Shown piece by piece: positions 7,527-15,048 of a DNA stretch of 28,440 bases. A model generated the notes under the pieces. That model did not search any database. It saw only the letters and a list, made by a program, of their open reading frames with translations, and was not told where the DNA came from. Made by a program: the position numbers and the translations under genes. Each line of letters starts with the position of its first letter. The stretch's first letter is position 1. Location of the stretch: assembly GCA_964440405.1 (NCBI GenBank), contig CAYTSB010000006.1, forward strand, positions 1 to 28,440, written 5' to 3'. The DNA is from DAOSVX01 sp964440405 (GTDB lineage Bacteria > Bacillota_I > Bacilli_A > RF39 > UBA660).

Positions 7527-9038
7527 TTAAACTATTTTTCTAAATGTCTCTAATACTTCTAAACATTCTTTCATCCGACCTTCACCATATAAATTGTTTA
7601 AATAACTGATGAAGCCATCTAATTCTCTTCTAACGAATGCTAAATTTAATTGATCAAATTTTCTTAATATTTTGTGAGCTATAATGTAATCTATAGCTGT
7701 TACTTCATCCCCACCACAAGCAACATATACTGGTACAAAATCTTTAATTTGCTGTAAAATACGATTACCAAATGCCAATTTAAAGTTTTTAACAATATAG
7801 TTATCAACATTAGTTAGTTTGGTAAAATTTTCAGTGCTAACTGGTTGTTTTTGTTGAGCTGATTTGTAAAGATTAATTAAATAAGTATAACTAATTTCTT
7901 CTCCTTCGGTTAAAGGAGCATCAAATCTTGGATATTTTTCATTAATAGCAATTGGCATTGCTCGGTCATAGACCTTATCAGTAACCATAAATGTTGAATC
8001 ATCGTTATTAATTGTGCCAATATACCAGGCGTTTTCCGGAATTTTCAATTTACCATTAATTAAATGTACTGGGTCGTTAGCCCAGACACTAGGAACCATC
8101 CCGATTAACCACTCATTTCTGTTGGGAAGCTCTAAAACCGATAACATTTCTGCAAAATAATATTCAACCCTTGAAATATTCATTTCATCTAATAAAGCAA
8201 TATATATTTTATCTTTATTATAAGAAGCTTCATATAAACTGCTTAATAAATCAGTTTCATTAAATCTTTTGGTAAATTCATTAAAATATCCAAATAATTC
8301 AGTACTATCACGCCATGAAGGCTGAACTGAAGCAATTGTAATATCATTTTTAATAAATTGTCCAAAAGCATAAGCCAAGGAAGTTTTACCAGTACCACTA
8401 ATACCTTCCAAAATAATTAATTTGTTAGAAGCTAATGCTGATATAAATAATCTTATAATTTCATCGTTATAAAATAATTTCATTTTTGAAGCAGCAAAAT
8501 TCTTAAATTTAGCACAGACCTCATTTAAATTAAAATTATTGGTAATTGGCGTTGGAGTAAATTCTTTATACTTTTCATCAATTTTTGATAATTTAAAGAA
8601 CCTACTTTCACCTTCTTCCAGTTTGTTAATGACATTACCTTCTTCATCATACATAACCTCGCCAGTTTCAGGATCGGCCATCGCCATCAATTTTTCATTT
8701 TGTTGTTTTAATTTAATTAAGTCAGCATTTAAACTATCTATTTCTTCAACTAAACCTTGCTGACGATGAACATTTCTTTTATATTTAATAAATTTGGCAA
8801 TTGCTTTAGCAATTACAAAAGTTAATAAGCCAAACAAAGCAAGTAAACATAAAACAGTTAAAATAACTATTGCTATTCCTGCTCCTCTTAAATCACTGGC
8901 ATATTCTTTAACAATATCTATATATTTGATAATATTAAACATTTCTAATAGGCCTTTAAATATTCCTTTAAAAATATTAACCAGTCCACTAAAGAAGGGG
9001 TCCATAAAATCTAGAAAAAACTTACTATATACACTCAT
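7527..9038 (-). CDS. Membrane-anchored McrB-like AAA+ ATPase
   Basis: A 503-aa protein. The N-terminal 50 residues are amphipathic, followed by a transmembrane helix at about 53-82, a coiled-coil-like stretch (95-120) and the segment DPETGEVMYDEEGNVI. The AAA+ domain follows: Walker A GISGTGKTS (212-220), Walker B YIALLDEMN (279-287), a sensor segment IGTINNDDSTF (340-350) and VYDRAMPI with a candidate arginine finger (R359). The Walker B neighbourhood (DEMNISRVEYYFAEMLSVLE) and the sensor are characteristic of the McrB branch. Canonical McrB carries a DNA-binding N-terminus, which here is replaced by a membrane anchor. The ATG overlaps the upstream stop (TAATG), with AAAGGAAG as ribosome site. 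Nucleotide preference (GTP as in McrB, or ATP) cannot be told. Confidence 0.88.
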   Translation of the reverse strand: MSVYSKFFLDFMDPFFSGLVNIFKGIFKGLLEMFNIIKYIDIVKEYASDLRGAGIAIVILTVLCLLALFGLLTFVIAKAIAKFIKYKRNVHRQQGLVEEIDSLNADLIKLKQQNEKLMAMADPETGEVMYDEEGNVINKLEEGESRFFKLSKIDEKYKEFTPTPITNNFNLNEVCAKFKNFAASKMKLFYNDEIIRLFISALASNKLIILEGISGTGKTSLAYAFGQFIKNDITIASVQPSWRDSTELFGYFNEFTKRFNETDLLSSLYEASYNKDKIYIALLDEMNISRVEYYFAEMLSVLELPNRNEWLIGMVPSVWANDPVHLINGKLKIPENAWYIGTINNDDSTFMVTDKVYDRAMPIAINEKYPRFDAPLTEGEEISYTYLINLYKSAQQKQPVSTENFTKLTNVDNYIVKNFKLAFGNRILQQIKDFVPVYVACGGDEVTAIDYIIAHKILRKFDQLNLAFVRRELDGFISYLNNLYGEGRMKECLEVLETFRKIV

Positions 9039-9976
9039 TAAATATCTTCCTTTCTTTTTAATAAATTTATGTCTTTATATAAATCCAGTTTTTCGTAATC
9101 TATTTTGCCGCTCATCATCGTATTTATTCCTTTGGCTTTCAAGTTATTTATTTCTGCTAAATAATTATTAATAATATCCGAATCAATTAGCAATTTTACT
9201 TTACTTTTTAAATAATTACTATTGAAAGTCTTAGCAAACTTTTCAATGTTAGTTTTTTTATCAAAATATTTTAAAGGATACGGAATGAAAAAAGTGTTGC
9301 TTTTGCCTTTAGTTAATATTTCTTTTAGAATTAGTAAATTTAAATTAACTAAAGATAATTGAAACAACTTGCTTGAATATTCTTTACCACAAGTAACAAA
9401 ATCAACATCCAGTTTTTTATATTGGTTAAGTTCAGCTATTTTAAAATCATAAGTAACCAGAAAATAGTTGTTTTTACTTGATAAACAATAATAATTATTA
9501 ATTAGATTTGATTCTTTAAACTCATCAAAAAACTTAATATCATTTTTATAATCTGTTTTCAATTTGTCTATTAAATTATCAATGCCACGATAATTAATTT
9601 TATATTTTTTTATAGAATTTAATTTACCAAGAAGATAGGCTTTAAAATTAATACTTTTATTTAATGAGCAATTATAATAATCAAGATTTAAAGCCAGATA
9701 AAAAATTAAACCTAAATATTCTTGATGTTCATTATTAATTAAATTAGTTATTTCAGATAGTGTGAATTTATCTTCATCATCATTAACCTGATGATCACTA
9801 AAATATAAATTATTAATTAACAAATCAGCAATATTTTCTCTCAACTGCTTAAACTCATCCTTATTAGGCCATATTGTTTTATTATCATAGGGAATAATTT
9901 TAGTCATGCAAACAACATAGTCTTGAATATTCTTTTTTTTGTTTAAAAAATACTTTTCACTAATATCAATATTCAT
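9038..9976 (-). CDS. Unrecognised protein, first gene of the McrB-like operon
   Basis: A 312-aa protein that I cannot place in a family. It is predicted to be mainly helical and soluble, with no membrane helix, rich in Asn, Lys, Leu and Tyr, and ending in a basic tail (LLKRKEDI). A C-terminal stretch (KVKLLIDSDIINNYLAEINNLKAKGI) looks vaguely like the end of an alpha/beta barrel, which is too weak to name. The frame can be extended to a GTG at 9988, but this falls within the ribosome site AGGTGG; the ATG at 9976, eight bases after it, is preferred. It is translationally coupled to the AAA+ gene through TAATG and is the promoter-proximal gene. A substrate or regulatory role is plausible only by position. 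Confidence 0.8.
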   Translation of the reverse strand: MNIDISEKYFLNKKKNIQDYVVCMTKIIPYDNKTIWPNKDEFKQLRENIADLLINNLYFSDHQVNDDEDKFTLSEITNLINNEHQEYLGLIFYLALNLDYYNCSLNKSINFKAYLLGKLNSIKKYKINYRGIDNLIDKLKTDYKNDIKFFDEFKESNLINNYYCLSSKNNYFLVTYDFKIAELNQYKKLDVDFVTCGKEYSSKLFQLSLVNLNLLILKEILTKGKSNTFFIPYPLKYFDKKTNIEKFAKTFNSNYLKSKVKLLIDSDIINNYLAEINNLKAKGINTMMSGKIDYEKLDLYKDINLLKRKEDI

Positions 9977-10005
9977 CGGGAGAGCCACCTACTTTATTCT
10001 AGTTA

Positions 10006-10034
10006 ATTATAGCAAATAAAGTTTTAAAAGGCAA
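10006..10034 (-). promoter_or_regulatory. Sigma-A promoter for the McrB-like/DUF2357 operon
   Basis: Minus-strand TTGCCT (complement of 10029-10034), 17-base spacer and a perfect TATAAT (complement of 10006-10011), about 30 bases before the first gene's start and after the groEL terminator. No further promoter is evident in the short gaps of the operon. Confidence 0.75.
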
Positions 10035-10059
10035 ATCTATTTTGATAAGTAATTCAAAT

Positions 10060-10094
10060 AAAAAGGATATTGATTAGCATATCTGATCAACATC
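10060..10094 (-). terminator. Intrinsic terminator after groEL
   Basis: On the minus strand GATGTTGAT and ATCAATATC pair over nine positions (one G-U) across an 11-base loop, followed by CTTTTTATTT. The stem includes the last codons of groEL. Confidence 0.65.
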
Positions 10095-11648
10095 AATTTC
10101 TTCTTTTAAATTATCATCAGCAATAATGGTTTTAGTAGTAAGAAGCATTCCAGCTATTGAAGTAGCATTTATTAAAGCATTTATCACTACTTTAACTGGA
10201 TCCATAATTTTTTCTTCATTCATATCTACATATTGTTCTGTTAAAGCATTAAAGCCAATTTGATAGTTTTTTAATTTTAAATAATTAAATATTTCTTCTG
10301 CATCTAATCCCAAATTATTTATTATTTCTAAAAACGGCTGTTTTAAGGCTTCCAAAATTATCTTCATTCCTAGCGAATTATTATCGTTTAATAAACTAGC
10401 TCTAACTTTTAAAAAAGATACTCCGCCACCAATTAAAGCTCCTTCAGCAAGTGCTACTTTAGTACTGGACAAGGCATCAATAATGCGCATTTTCTCTTCA
10501 ATCATTTCAGTTTTACTATTAGCCCCAACATAGATAATAGCTACCCCTTTATTTAAACTAGCTAATCTTCTTTCAAAAAATTCTCTATTAAATGAATTTG
10601 TTATTCCTATTTCGTTTTTAATTTCTTTTTTCCTTAGAGAAATTTCATTTTTAGAACCATTGCCATTAATAATAATAGTTTTTTCCTTATTAATTTTAAT
10701 TTCCTTGGCATTGCCCAAATCTTCTATTGTAACTTCGTTTATTTTAAAACCAACATGAGTATTAATAAATTTTCCACCGGTAAATATAGCAACATCTTCT
10801 AACAATTTGTTTTTATTATCACCATAATTTAATAAAGACACTCCAATAACATCTAAAACATTTTGATGGCGATTTAAAGTTAAAGTCTCCTTAACATTAT
10901 CACTCATATTATCACAAATAATAAGAAGACTTTTATTAGAATCAATAATTTCATTCAATAAATTATTTATTTCACCGATATTATTGATTTTAGCATTACT
11001 TATCAAAATATAGCTGTCTTTTAATTTATCTTCTAAAGTATTTTTTAACATATAATTAGAAATTAATTCACTATCAAACTCCAAGCCTTCTACTATTTCA
11101 AATCTAGTTTGATTATTGCTAGACTCATCAATTGTAATAAGTCCGTTAAGGCCAATTTTTTGATAAACATTGCTGATTAAATCACCAATTTCCTGACTGT
11201 TAGATGAAATGCCGGCAATAGCTTTAATATCTTTTAAACCAACTTTTATTTTCAGTTTGTTAATTTCGCCGATTATTTTAATTAAGGATTCATCCATCTC
11301 TTTTTTTAAAATAATTGGATTAACGCCATCATTAATTAATTTTATGCCTTCATTAAAAATACTCTGTAGCAAAACTAAAGAAGTTGTTGTTCCATCTCCT
11401 ACTTCATCATTAGTTTTAATTGAAGCTTCTTTAGCAATATTTAAAATAACATTTTCAAATAAATCTTCACTAGCCACTTCTTTGGCAATTGTGACACCAT
11501 CATTAGTAATAAAAGGATTCATATAATTAGTATCAATAATTACATTCCTACCTTTAGGCCCTAAAGTTACTTTAACCGTATCACATAAAAGATTAATCGC
11601 GCTAGTCATCTTTTCATAAGCAAGACTACCAGTTATTATTTTTTTCAT
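10074..11648 (-). CDS. groEL: Divergent chaperonin GroEL
   Basis: Group I chaperonin of 524 aa. The equatorial ATP-binding signatures are intact: VKVTLGPKGRNV (26-37), TNDGVTIAKE, DGTTT with the Asp at 85, and DALSSTKVALAEGALIGGG. The C-terminal MDPVKVVINALINATSIAG segment is also present. The apical domain is unusual: where most GroELs read KAPGFGDRRK, this one reads VSLLNYGDNKNK (about 270-281). The C-terminus ends DVDQIC, without the GGM tail. groES does not precede it; instead the ATG overlaps the stop of a DUF4130-type gene (ATGA), with a strong GGAGGA ribosome site, so it belongs to the radical-SAM operon. It is clearly GroEL-family; whether it is the cell's housekeeping chaperonin or a specialised copy is undecided. 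Confidence 0.93.
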   Translation of the reverse strand: MKKIITGSLAYEKMTSAINLLCDTVKVTLGPKGRNVIIDTNYMNPFITNDGVTIAKEVASEDLFENVILNIAKEASIKTNDEVGDGTTTSLVLLQSIFNEGIKLINDGVNPIILKKEMDESLIKIIGEINKLKIKVGLKDIKAIAGISSNSQEIGDLISNVYQKIGLNGLITIDESSNNQTRFEIVEGLEFDSELISNYMLKNTLEDKLKDSYILISNAKINNIGEINNLLNEIIDSNKSLLIICDNMSDNVKETLTLNRHQNVLDVIGVSLLNYGDNKNKLLEDVAIFTGGKFINTHVGFKINEVTIEDLGNAKEIKINKEKTIIINGNGSKNEISLRKKEIKNEIGITNSFNREFFERRLASLNKGVAIIYVGANSKTEMIEEKMRIIDALSSTKVALAEGALIGGGVSFLKVRASLLNDNNSLGMKIILEALKQPFLEIINNLGLDAEEIFNYLKLKNYQIGFNALTEQYVDMNEEKIMDPVKVVINALINATSIAGMLLTTKTIIADDNLKEEIDVDQIC

Positions 11649-12409
11649 AATTTGTCCTCCATTTCATTCATATATTGCCAATACCTTTTTGGCATATTAT
11701 TCATCTGACATCTTTTATTATTTCGTTCTTTAATAGCAATTGTTTCAAAAAATTTCTTCCATAAGCCATCTATTTCTTTTTCCCTATTACTCTTATTTAT
11801 TAAATCAAAATTAAAATAAATATCTTTTAAAATTGTGATTTTATTATTCTCATAGAAACTAACTAAGCTATGTTTAACATCTCTGATAATCCAATTTTCA
11901 TTGGACAATCTATTTTTAAAGTGATTAGAAACTATTTGCAAAACATTGTTTTCAGGTCCTATTTCACTATAAAAAATACCATTATCTAGTTCTTTAAATC
12001 TAATAAAGCCGCTTAATTTATGTGCTTCATTTCTAACGTATCTGCTTATCTTTTTTGCTTTAATAACACAATTTAATTTAACCAAATTGTTAATTTTAAT
12101 TCCATATTTAAATCCATTAATCAAGTAATATAAAATAACCATCTCTTTTTTTTCGTTATTAGATAAATAAACATTATAAGTAATATAAAGACTTACCTTG
12201 GATATTTTTTTGGGAATATTTTTAGTTAAACTAGAAGCTTTGGAAGCATCAGTTTCAAAATCACGATAGTTACTAAATAAATCTAAATTTAATTCTTTTC
12301 TTACCAAGATATTTAAAGGGATTATTTTGTTTGCCAAGCAGTAATAAATCACTGTCATTAAGCCATCAAAACTGCCATCATAAAAATATATATCTTCAAC
12401 TTTTTTCAT
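11645..12409 (-). CDS. TIGR03915/DUF4130 family DNA-metabolism protein
   Basis: A 254-aa protein matching the family annotated as a probable DNA metabolism protein that accompanies TIGR03916 radical SAM proteins. Recognisable features are the opening YFYDGSFDGLMTVIYYC, the middle VRNEAHKLSGFIRFKELDNGIFYSEIGPENNV, and the C-terminal WKKFFETIAIKERNNKRCQMNNMPKRYWQYMNEM, typical of DUF4130. The biochemical activity is not established; a role in uracil or damaged-base repair is usually inferred from a relationship of some members to DNA glycosylases. It overlaps the upstream radical SAM gene by TAATG and the downstream groEL by ATGA, so the three are translationally coupled. Confidence 0.88.
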   Translation of the reverse strand: MKKVEDIYFYDGSFDGLMTVIYYCLANKIIPLNILVRKELNLDLFSNYRDFETDASKASSLTKNIPKKISKVSLYITYNVYLSNNEKKEMVILYYLINGFKYGIKINNLVKLNCVIKAKKISRYVRNEAHKLSGFIRFKELDNGIFYSEIGPENNVLQIVSNHFKNRLSNENWIIRDVKHSLVSFYENNKITILKDIYFNFDLINKSNREKEIDGLWKKFFETIAIKERNNKRCQMNNMPKRYWQYMNEMEDKL

Positions 12410-13623
12410 TATTCAAATAAATTTAATTGTTGGAAATTATTATTAACCAACAATTTCCTTTCCTCGTGGATTAAAGAACTTTCAATTAGAGATTTTTTAA
12501 AAAACTCAGTCGATGCAAAGTATTTATCATTGCAAGTTATAAAATATCTGGCTCTTTTTAAAACTATTCCCAATTTTTTTAAATCAGCAAAATCTATTCT
12601 GGCAAATCTTCTGGTTTTAATAATCTTTTTAGCACCTAAAACTCCAATTCCCGGAACCTTAAGTAAATCTTCATAGGATGCTTTATTAATTTCAATCGGA
12701 AACTTATCAAGATGCTTTAAAGCCCAGTCAGCTTTAGGATCAATTAAAACATTGAAATTAGGATTAGATGAATCTAATAAATCATTTATTTTAAAACCAT
12801 AAAACCTAAGTAACCAGTCGGCTTGATAAAGACGATTTTCTCTTACTAAAGGAGGATTCTTAATAGCTGGTAATAAATTGTCTTTATTAATTGGAATATA
12901 AGCACTATAAAACACTCTTTTTAAATCGTATTTATCATACATATGACTGCTTAAAGACATAATCTGATAATCACTATCGGGAGTAGCTCCAATAATTAAT
13001 TGTGTGCTTTGTCCTGCCGGAACAAAATTCTTATTTTTATTTTCTTTAATGTAATTCATTGCAGTACCAATAACATCACTTTTTTTATCCGGAGCTAAAA
13101 GTAAAAGGCTTGGTTTAGAAGGTAACTCAATATTAATACTCATTCTATCAACCAAATGTCCAAGTTTATTAATTAAATATTTACTGGCTCCAGGAATTGT
13201 TTTGGCATGAACATAACCATTAAAGTGATATTTATTTCTAAGTAGACTTATTGTTTCAATTAATCTTTCCATTGTATAATCAGCATTCTTAATTATTCCT
13301 GAACTTAAAAATAAACCTTCAATATAATTCCTTTTATAAAAATTAATTGTTATTTCACATAACTCTTCCGGAGTGAATATTGCTCTTTCAACATTATTAC
13401 TTCTTCTATTGATACAATATTTACAATCAAAAACACACATATTAGTCATTAATATTTTAAGTAAAGAAATACAACGGCCATCACTAGCAAAACTATGACA
13501 AACGCCACACATTTTGCCATTGCCTATGCCTCCGGCATTCTTTCTATCACTGCCACTAGAACTGCATGAAGCATCATATTTTGCACTATCAGCTAAGATT
13601 TCTAACTTTTTTATAAGTTCCAT
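12409..13623 (-). CDS. Putative DNA modification/repair radical SAM protein (TIGR03916)
   Basis: A 404-aa radical SAM protein. The family opening KLEILADSAKYDASCSSSG is followed by a Cys-containing segment (KMCGVCHSF, GRC) and the radical SAM cluster motif CVFDCKYC (C63, C67, C70; CX3CX2C), which binds the 4Fe-4S cluster that cleaves S-adenosylmethionine. Near the C-terminus a helix-hairpin-helix (INKASYEDLLKVPGIGVLGAKKI) suggests DNA binding. The frame extends to an ATG at 13653, but family members start with this leucine-rich helix, so the ATG at 13623 is chosen; its ribosome site is GGGTGG. First gene of an operon with its DUF4130 partner and groEL. The substrate is unknown in this family. 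Confidence 0.93.
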   Translation of the reverse strand: MELIKKLEILADSAKYDASCSSSGSDRKNAGGIGNGKMCGVCHSFASDGRCISLLKILMTNMCVFDCKYCINRRSNNVERAIFTPEELCEITINFYKRNYIEGLFLSSGIIKNADYTMERLIETISLLRNKYHFNGYVHAKTIPGASKYLINKLGHLVDRMSINIELPSKPSLLLLAPDKKSDVIGTAMNYIKENKNKNFVPAGQSTQLIIGATPDSDYQIMSLSSHMYDKYDLKRVFYSAYIPINKDNLLPAIKNPPLVRENRLYQADWLLRFYGFKINDLLDSSNPNFNVLIDPKADWALKHLDKFPIEINKASYEDLLKVPGIGVLGAKKIIKTRRFARIDFADLKKLGIVLKRARYFITCNDKYFASTEFFKKSLIESSLIHEERKLLVNNNFQQLNLFE

Positions 13624-13639
13624 ATAACCACCCAAAATA

Positions 13640-13668
13640 ATTGTAGCATACAATTATTAAAAAGTAAA
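13640..13668 (-). promoter_or_regulatory. Promoter for the radical SAM/DUF4130/groEL operon
   Basis: Minus-strand TTTACT (complement of 13663-13668), 17-base spacer and TACAAT (complement of 13640-13645), ending 17 bases before the chosen start. It is back to back with the promoter of the 38-aa gene. No CIRCE-like inverted repeat was seen, so HrcA control of this groEL is not suggested by the sequence. Confidence 0.6.
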
Positions 13669-13713
13669 CAATTGTTCGCATTAAATTTTTGTTTATTTTT
13701 TAATAATATATGT

Positions 13714-13719
13714 TATAAT
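13714..13719 (+). promoter_or_regulatory. -10 element for the 38-aa gene
   Basis: A perfect TATAAT about 25 bases before the ATG. The -35 is less clear: TTGTTT at 13689-13694 lies 19 bases upstream, and TTTATT at 13692-13697 lies 16 bases upstream. Confidence 0.55.
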
Positions 13720-13744
13720 GGTTGAGATAAACGGAGGGATTAAA

Positions 13745-13861
13745 ATGAGAACTATTAAAAAAAGTTTACCTAAAGGTGTAAAAAAAACATATGGCTTTTC
13801 TCGTGGAGTTAAAGTAAAAATTGTTAATAAAGATTTAGATAAAAAGAAAAAGACAAAATAA
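13745..13861 (+). CDS. 38-residue highly basic peptide
   Basis: A short frame with a strong GGAGGGAT ribosome site and a clear upstream TATAAT encodes 38 residues with about 15 Lys/Arg (opening MRTIKKSLPKGVKKTYGFSR and ending in a lysine cluster). No membrane helix or cysteine is present. The stop codon lies in the loop of an intrinsic terminator, so the unit is complete and monocistronic. The composition suggests RNA or ribosome binding, but I do not recognise it as a ribosomal protein. It is divergent from the radical SAM operon and ends just before the assembly gap. Confidence 0.65.
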   Translation: MRTIKKSLPKGVKKTYGFSRGVKVKIVNKDLDKKKKTK

Positions 13862-13873
13862 ATTGTCTTTTTT
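13847..13873 (+). terminator. Intrinsic terminator overlapping the end of the 38-aa gene
   Basis: AAAAAGACAA and TTGTCTTTTT pair across a short AT loop that contains the stop codon, and the 3' arm continues as a T run. Confidence 0.7.
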
Positions 13874-13879
13874 AATTTG

Positions 13880-13979
13880 NNNNNNNNNNNNNNNNNNNNN
13901 NNNNNNNNNNNNNNNNNNNNNNNNNNNNNNNNNNNNNNNNNNNNNNNNNNNNNNNNNNNNNNNNNNNNNNNNNNNNNNN
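13880..13979. other. Assembly gap (100 N)
   Basis: Exactly 100 undetermined bases, the conventional placeholder for a scaffold join of unknown true length. Gene order across it should not be assumed, and any gene between the 38-aa gene and the 309-aa gene is invisible. Confidence 0.98.
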
Positions 13980-13985
13980 ATCGTG

Positions 13986-14915
13986 TTAATTATTATAAAA
14001 TAATCTTCTTATTGTTCCTCGTTTCACTTCATCTACCGCTTCTTCAGCTTTAGCCTTTTCATTTCTTAGCCCTATTACTTTTAAATTTTCATTTTTTCTT
14101 AAAACATGATATCCTTCACTATCAAAAGCAAGAGTAAGATTTGGTGCTTGATATAACCAGCTGCATTCATCTATTCTAATAGTTATTTCATTTTGAGTAA
14201 TTTTAAATAAATTTAGTTGACCATGTTCTAACAAAATAGCATCTGTAATTTCCATACCGTCGTTTTCTTTCTTTTTTCTAATTGTCAAACTAAAACCACC
14301 GTAATTTTTAATTGTATCATCAGCCAACTTATTTATATTCCAATATAATTTTTCAATATCAAATGGTAATATTGATCTCATTAAATATTTTTTAATTTTT
14401 GCTCCACCTTTTAATTTAAAAGTTAAATCATCAATATTATCAGATTTCCTAATTTGCATAGAAATTATATATTCTTCTCTTTCAATATTAACACTGTAAT
14501 TAAATTCAGAGCGAAAAAATTTACAAACTGCATTATATAATTTTATATTAGAAAACATTAAATTAAGATTTAAACCTCCACTTTTATTAATAGTACAACG
14601 ATATCGTTTTTCACCTTCACTATCAAAAAAACTCATTTCTGGAAAATTCTCATTATCACCGCATCGTAAATATATTTTATAAGGAGTGCCTAATTTCCCT
14701 GATTCAGATACTTGGGCATAATTAAAAGAGCCTGTATTTTTATCATAATCATATAAAATAATATTATCATCAAAACAAAACCCTAATTGAGAAAAAATTT
14801 CAGTAATACCGTCAGTAGCATCAAGTCTATTTTCAAACCAAGATGATATTTTATTTACTAATTCCAAATCCTCAATATTAATTTTTGGCTTAGAATTTTT
14901 CTTTTCTTTACTCAT
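13986..14915 (-). CDS. Unrecognised 309-aa protein
   Basis: A complete reading frame for a soluble, mixed alpha/beta protein that I do not recognise. It opens with a charged segment (MSKEKKNSKPKINIEDLELV), then alternates predicted beta strands with acidic loops. It ends with a charged helix (EKAKAEEAVDEVKRGTIRRLF). No membrane helix, signal peptide, nucleotide-binding loop or metal motif stands out. The start is supported by AGGGGG and a consensus promoter. Its stop lies only six bases from the assembly gap, so its downstream neighbour is unknown. Upstream is the terminator of the DUF2207 gene, so it is not in that operon. Confidence 0.8.
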   Translation of the reverse strand: MSKEKKNSKPKINIEDLELVNKISSWFENRLDATDGITEIFSQLGFCFDDNIILYDYDKNTGSFNYAQVSESGKLGTPYKIYLRCGDNENFPEMSFFDSEGEKRYRCTINKSGGLNLNLMFSNIKLYNAVCKFFRSEFNYSVNIEREEYIISMQIRKSDNIDDLTFKLKGGAKIKKYLMRSILPFDIEKLYWNINKLADDTIKNYGGFSLTIRKKKENDGMEITDAILLEHGQLNLFKITQNEITIRIDECSWLYQAPNLTLAFDSEGYHVLRKNENLKVIGLRNEKAKAEEAVDEVKRGTIRRLFYNN

Positions 14916-14939
14916 AAAACCCCCTAAACAATAGCAATT

Positions 14940-14968
14940 ATTCTAAAACTTTATTTGTTAAATGTCAA
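14940..14968 (-). promoter_or_regulatory. Sigma-A promoter for the 309-aa gene
   Basis: Minus-strand perfect TTGACA (complement of 14963-14968), 17-base spacer and TAGAAT (complement of 14940-14945), about 25 bases before the ATG. Confidence 0.7.
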
Positions 14969-15006
14969 ACAATTTTGTTATAGTAAATAATTAAATTTTC
15001 ATCATA

Positions 15007-15033
15007 AGAAAGACACTTTTTTTAAAAGTGCCT
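15007..15033 (-). terminator. Intrinsic terminator after the DUF2207 gene
   Basis: On the minus strand GGCACTTT and AAAGTGTC pair (one G-U) across a short AT loop, followed by TTTCTT. Confidence 0.7.
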
Positions 15034-15048
15034 ATTTTCGGATGTTAT

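Noticed and set aside
9988..13745. CIRCE or other HrcA site expected near groEL
   Set aside because: No inverted repeat of the TTAGCACTC-N9-GAGTGCTAA type was found in either flanking region.
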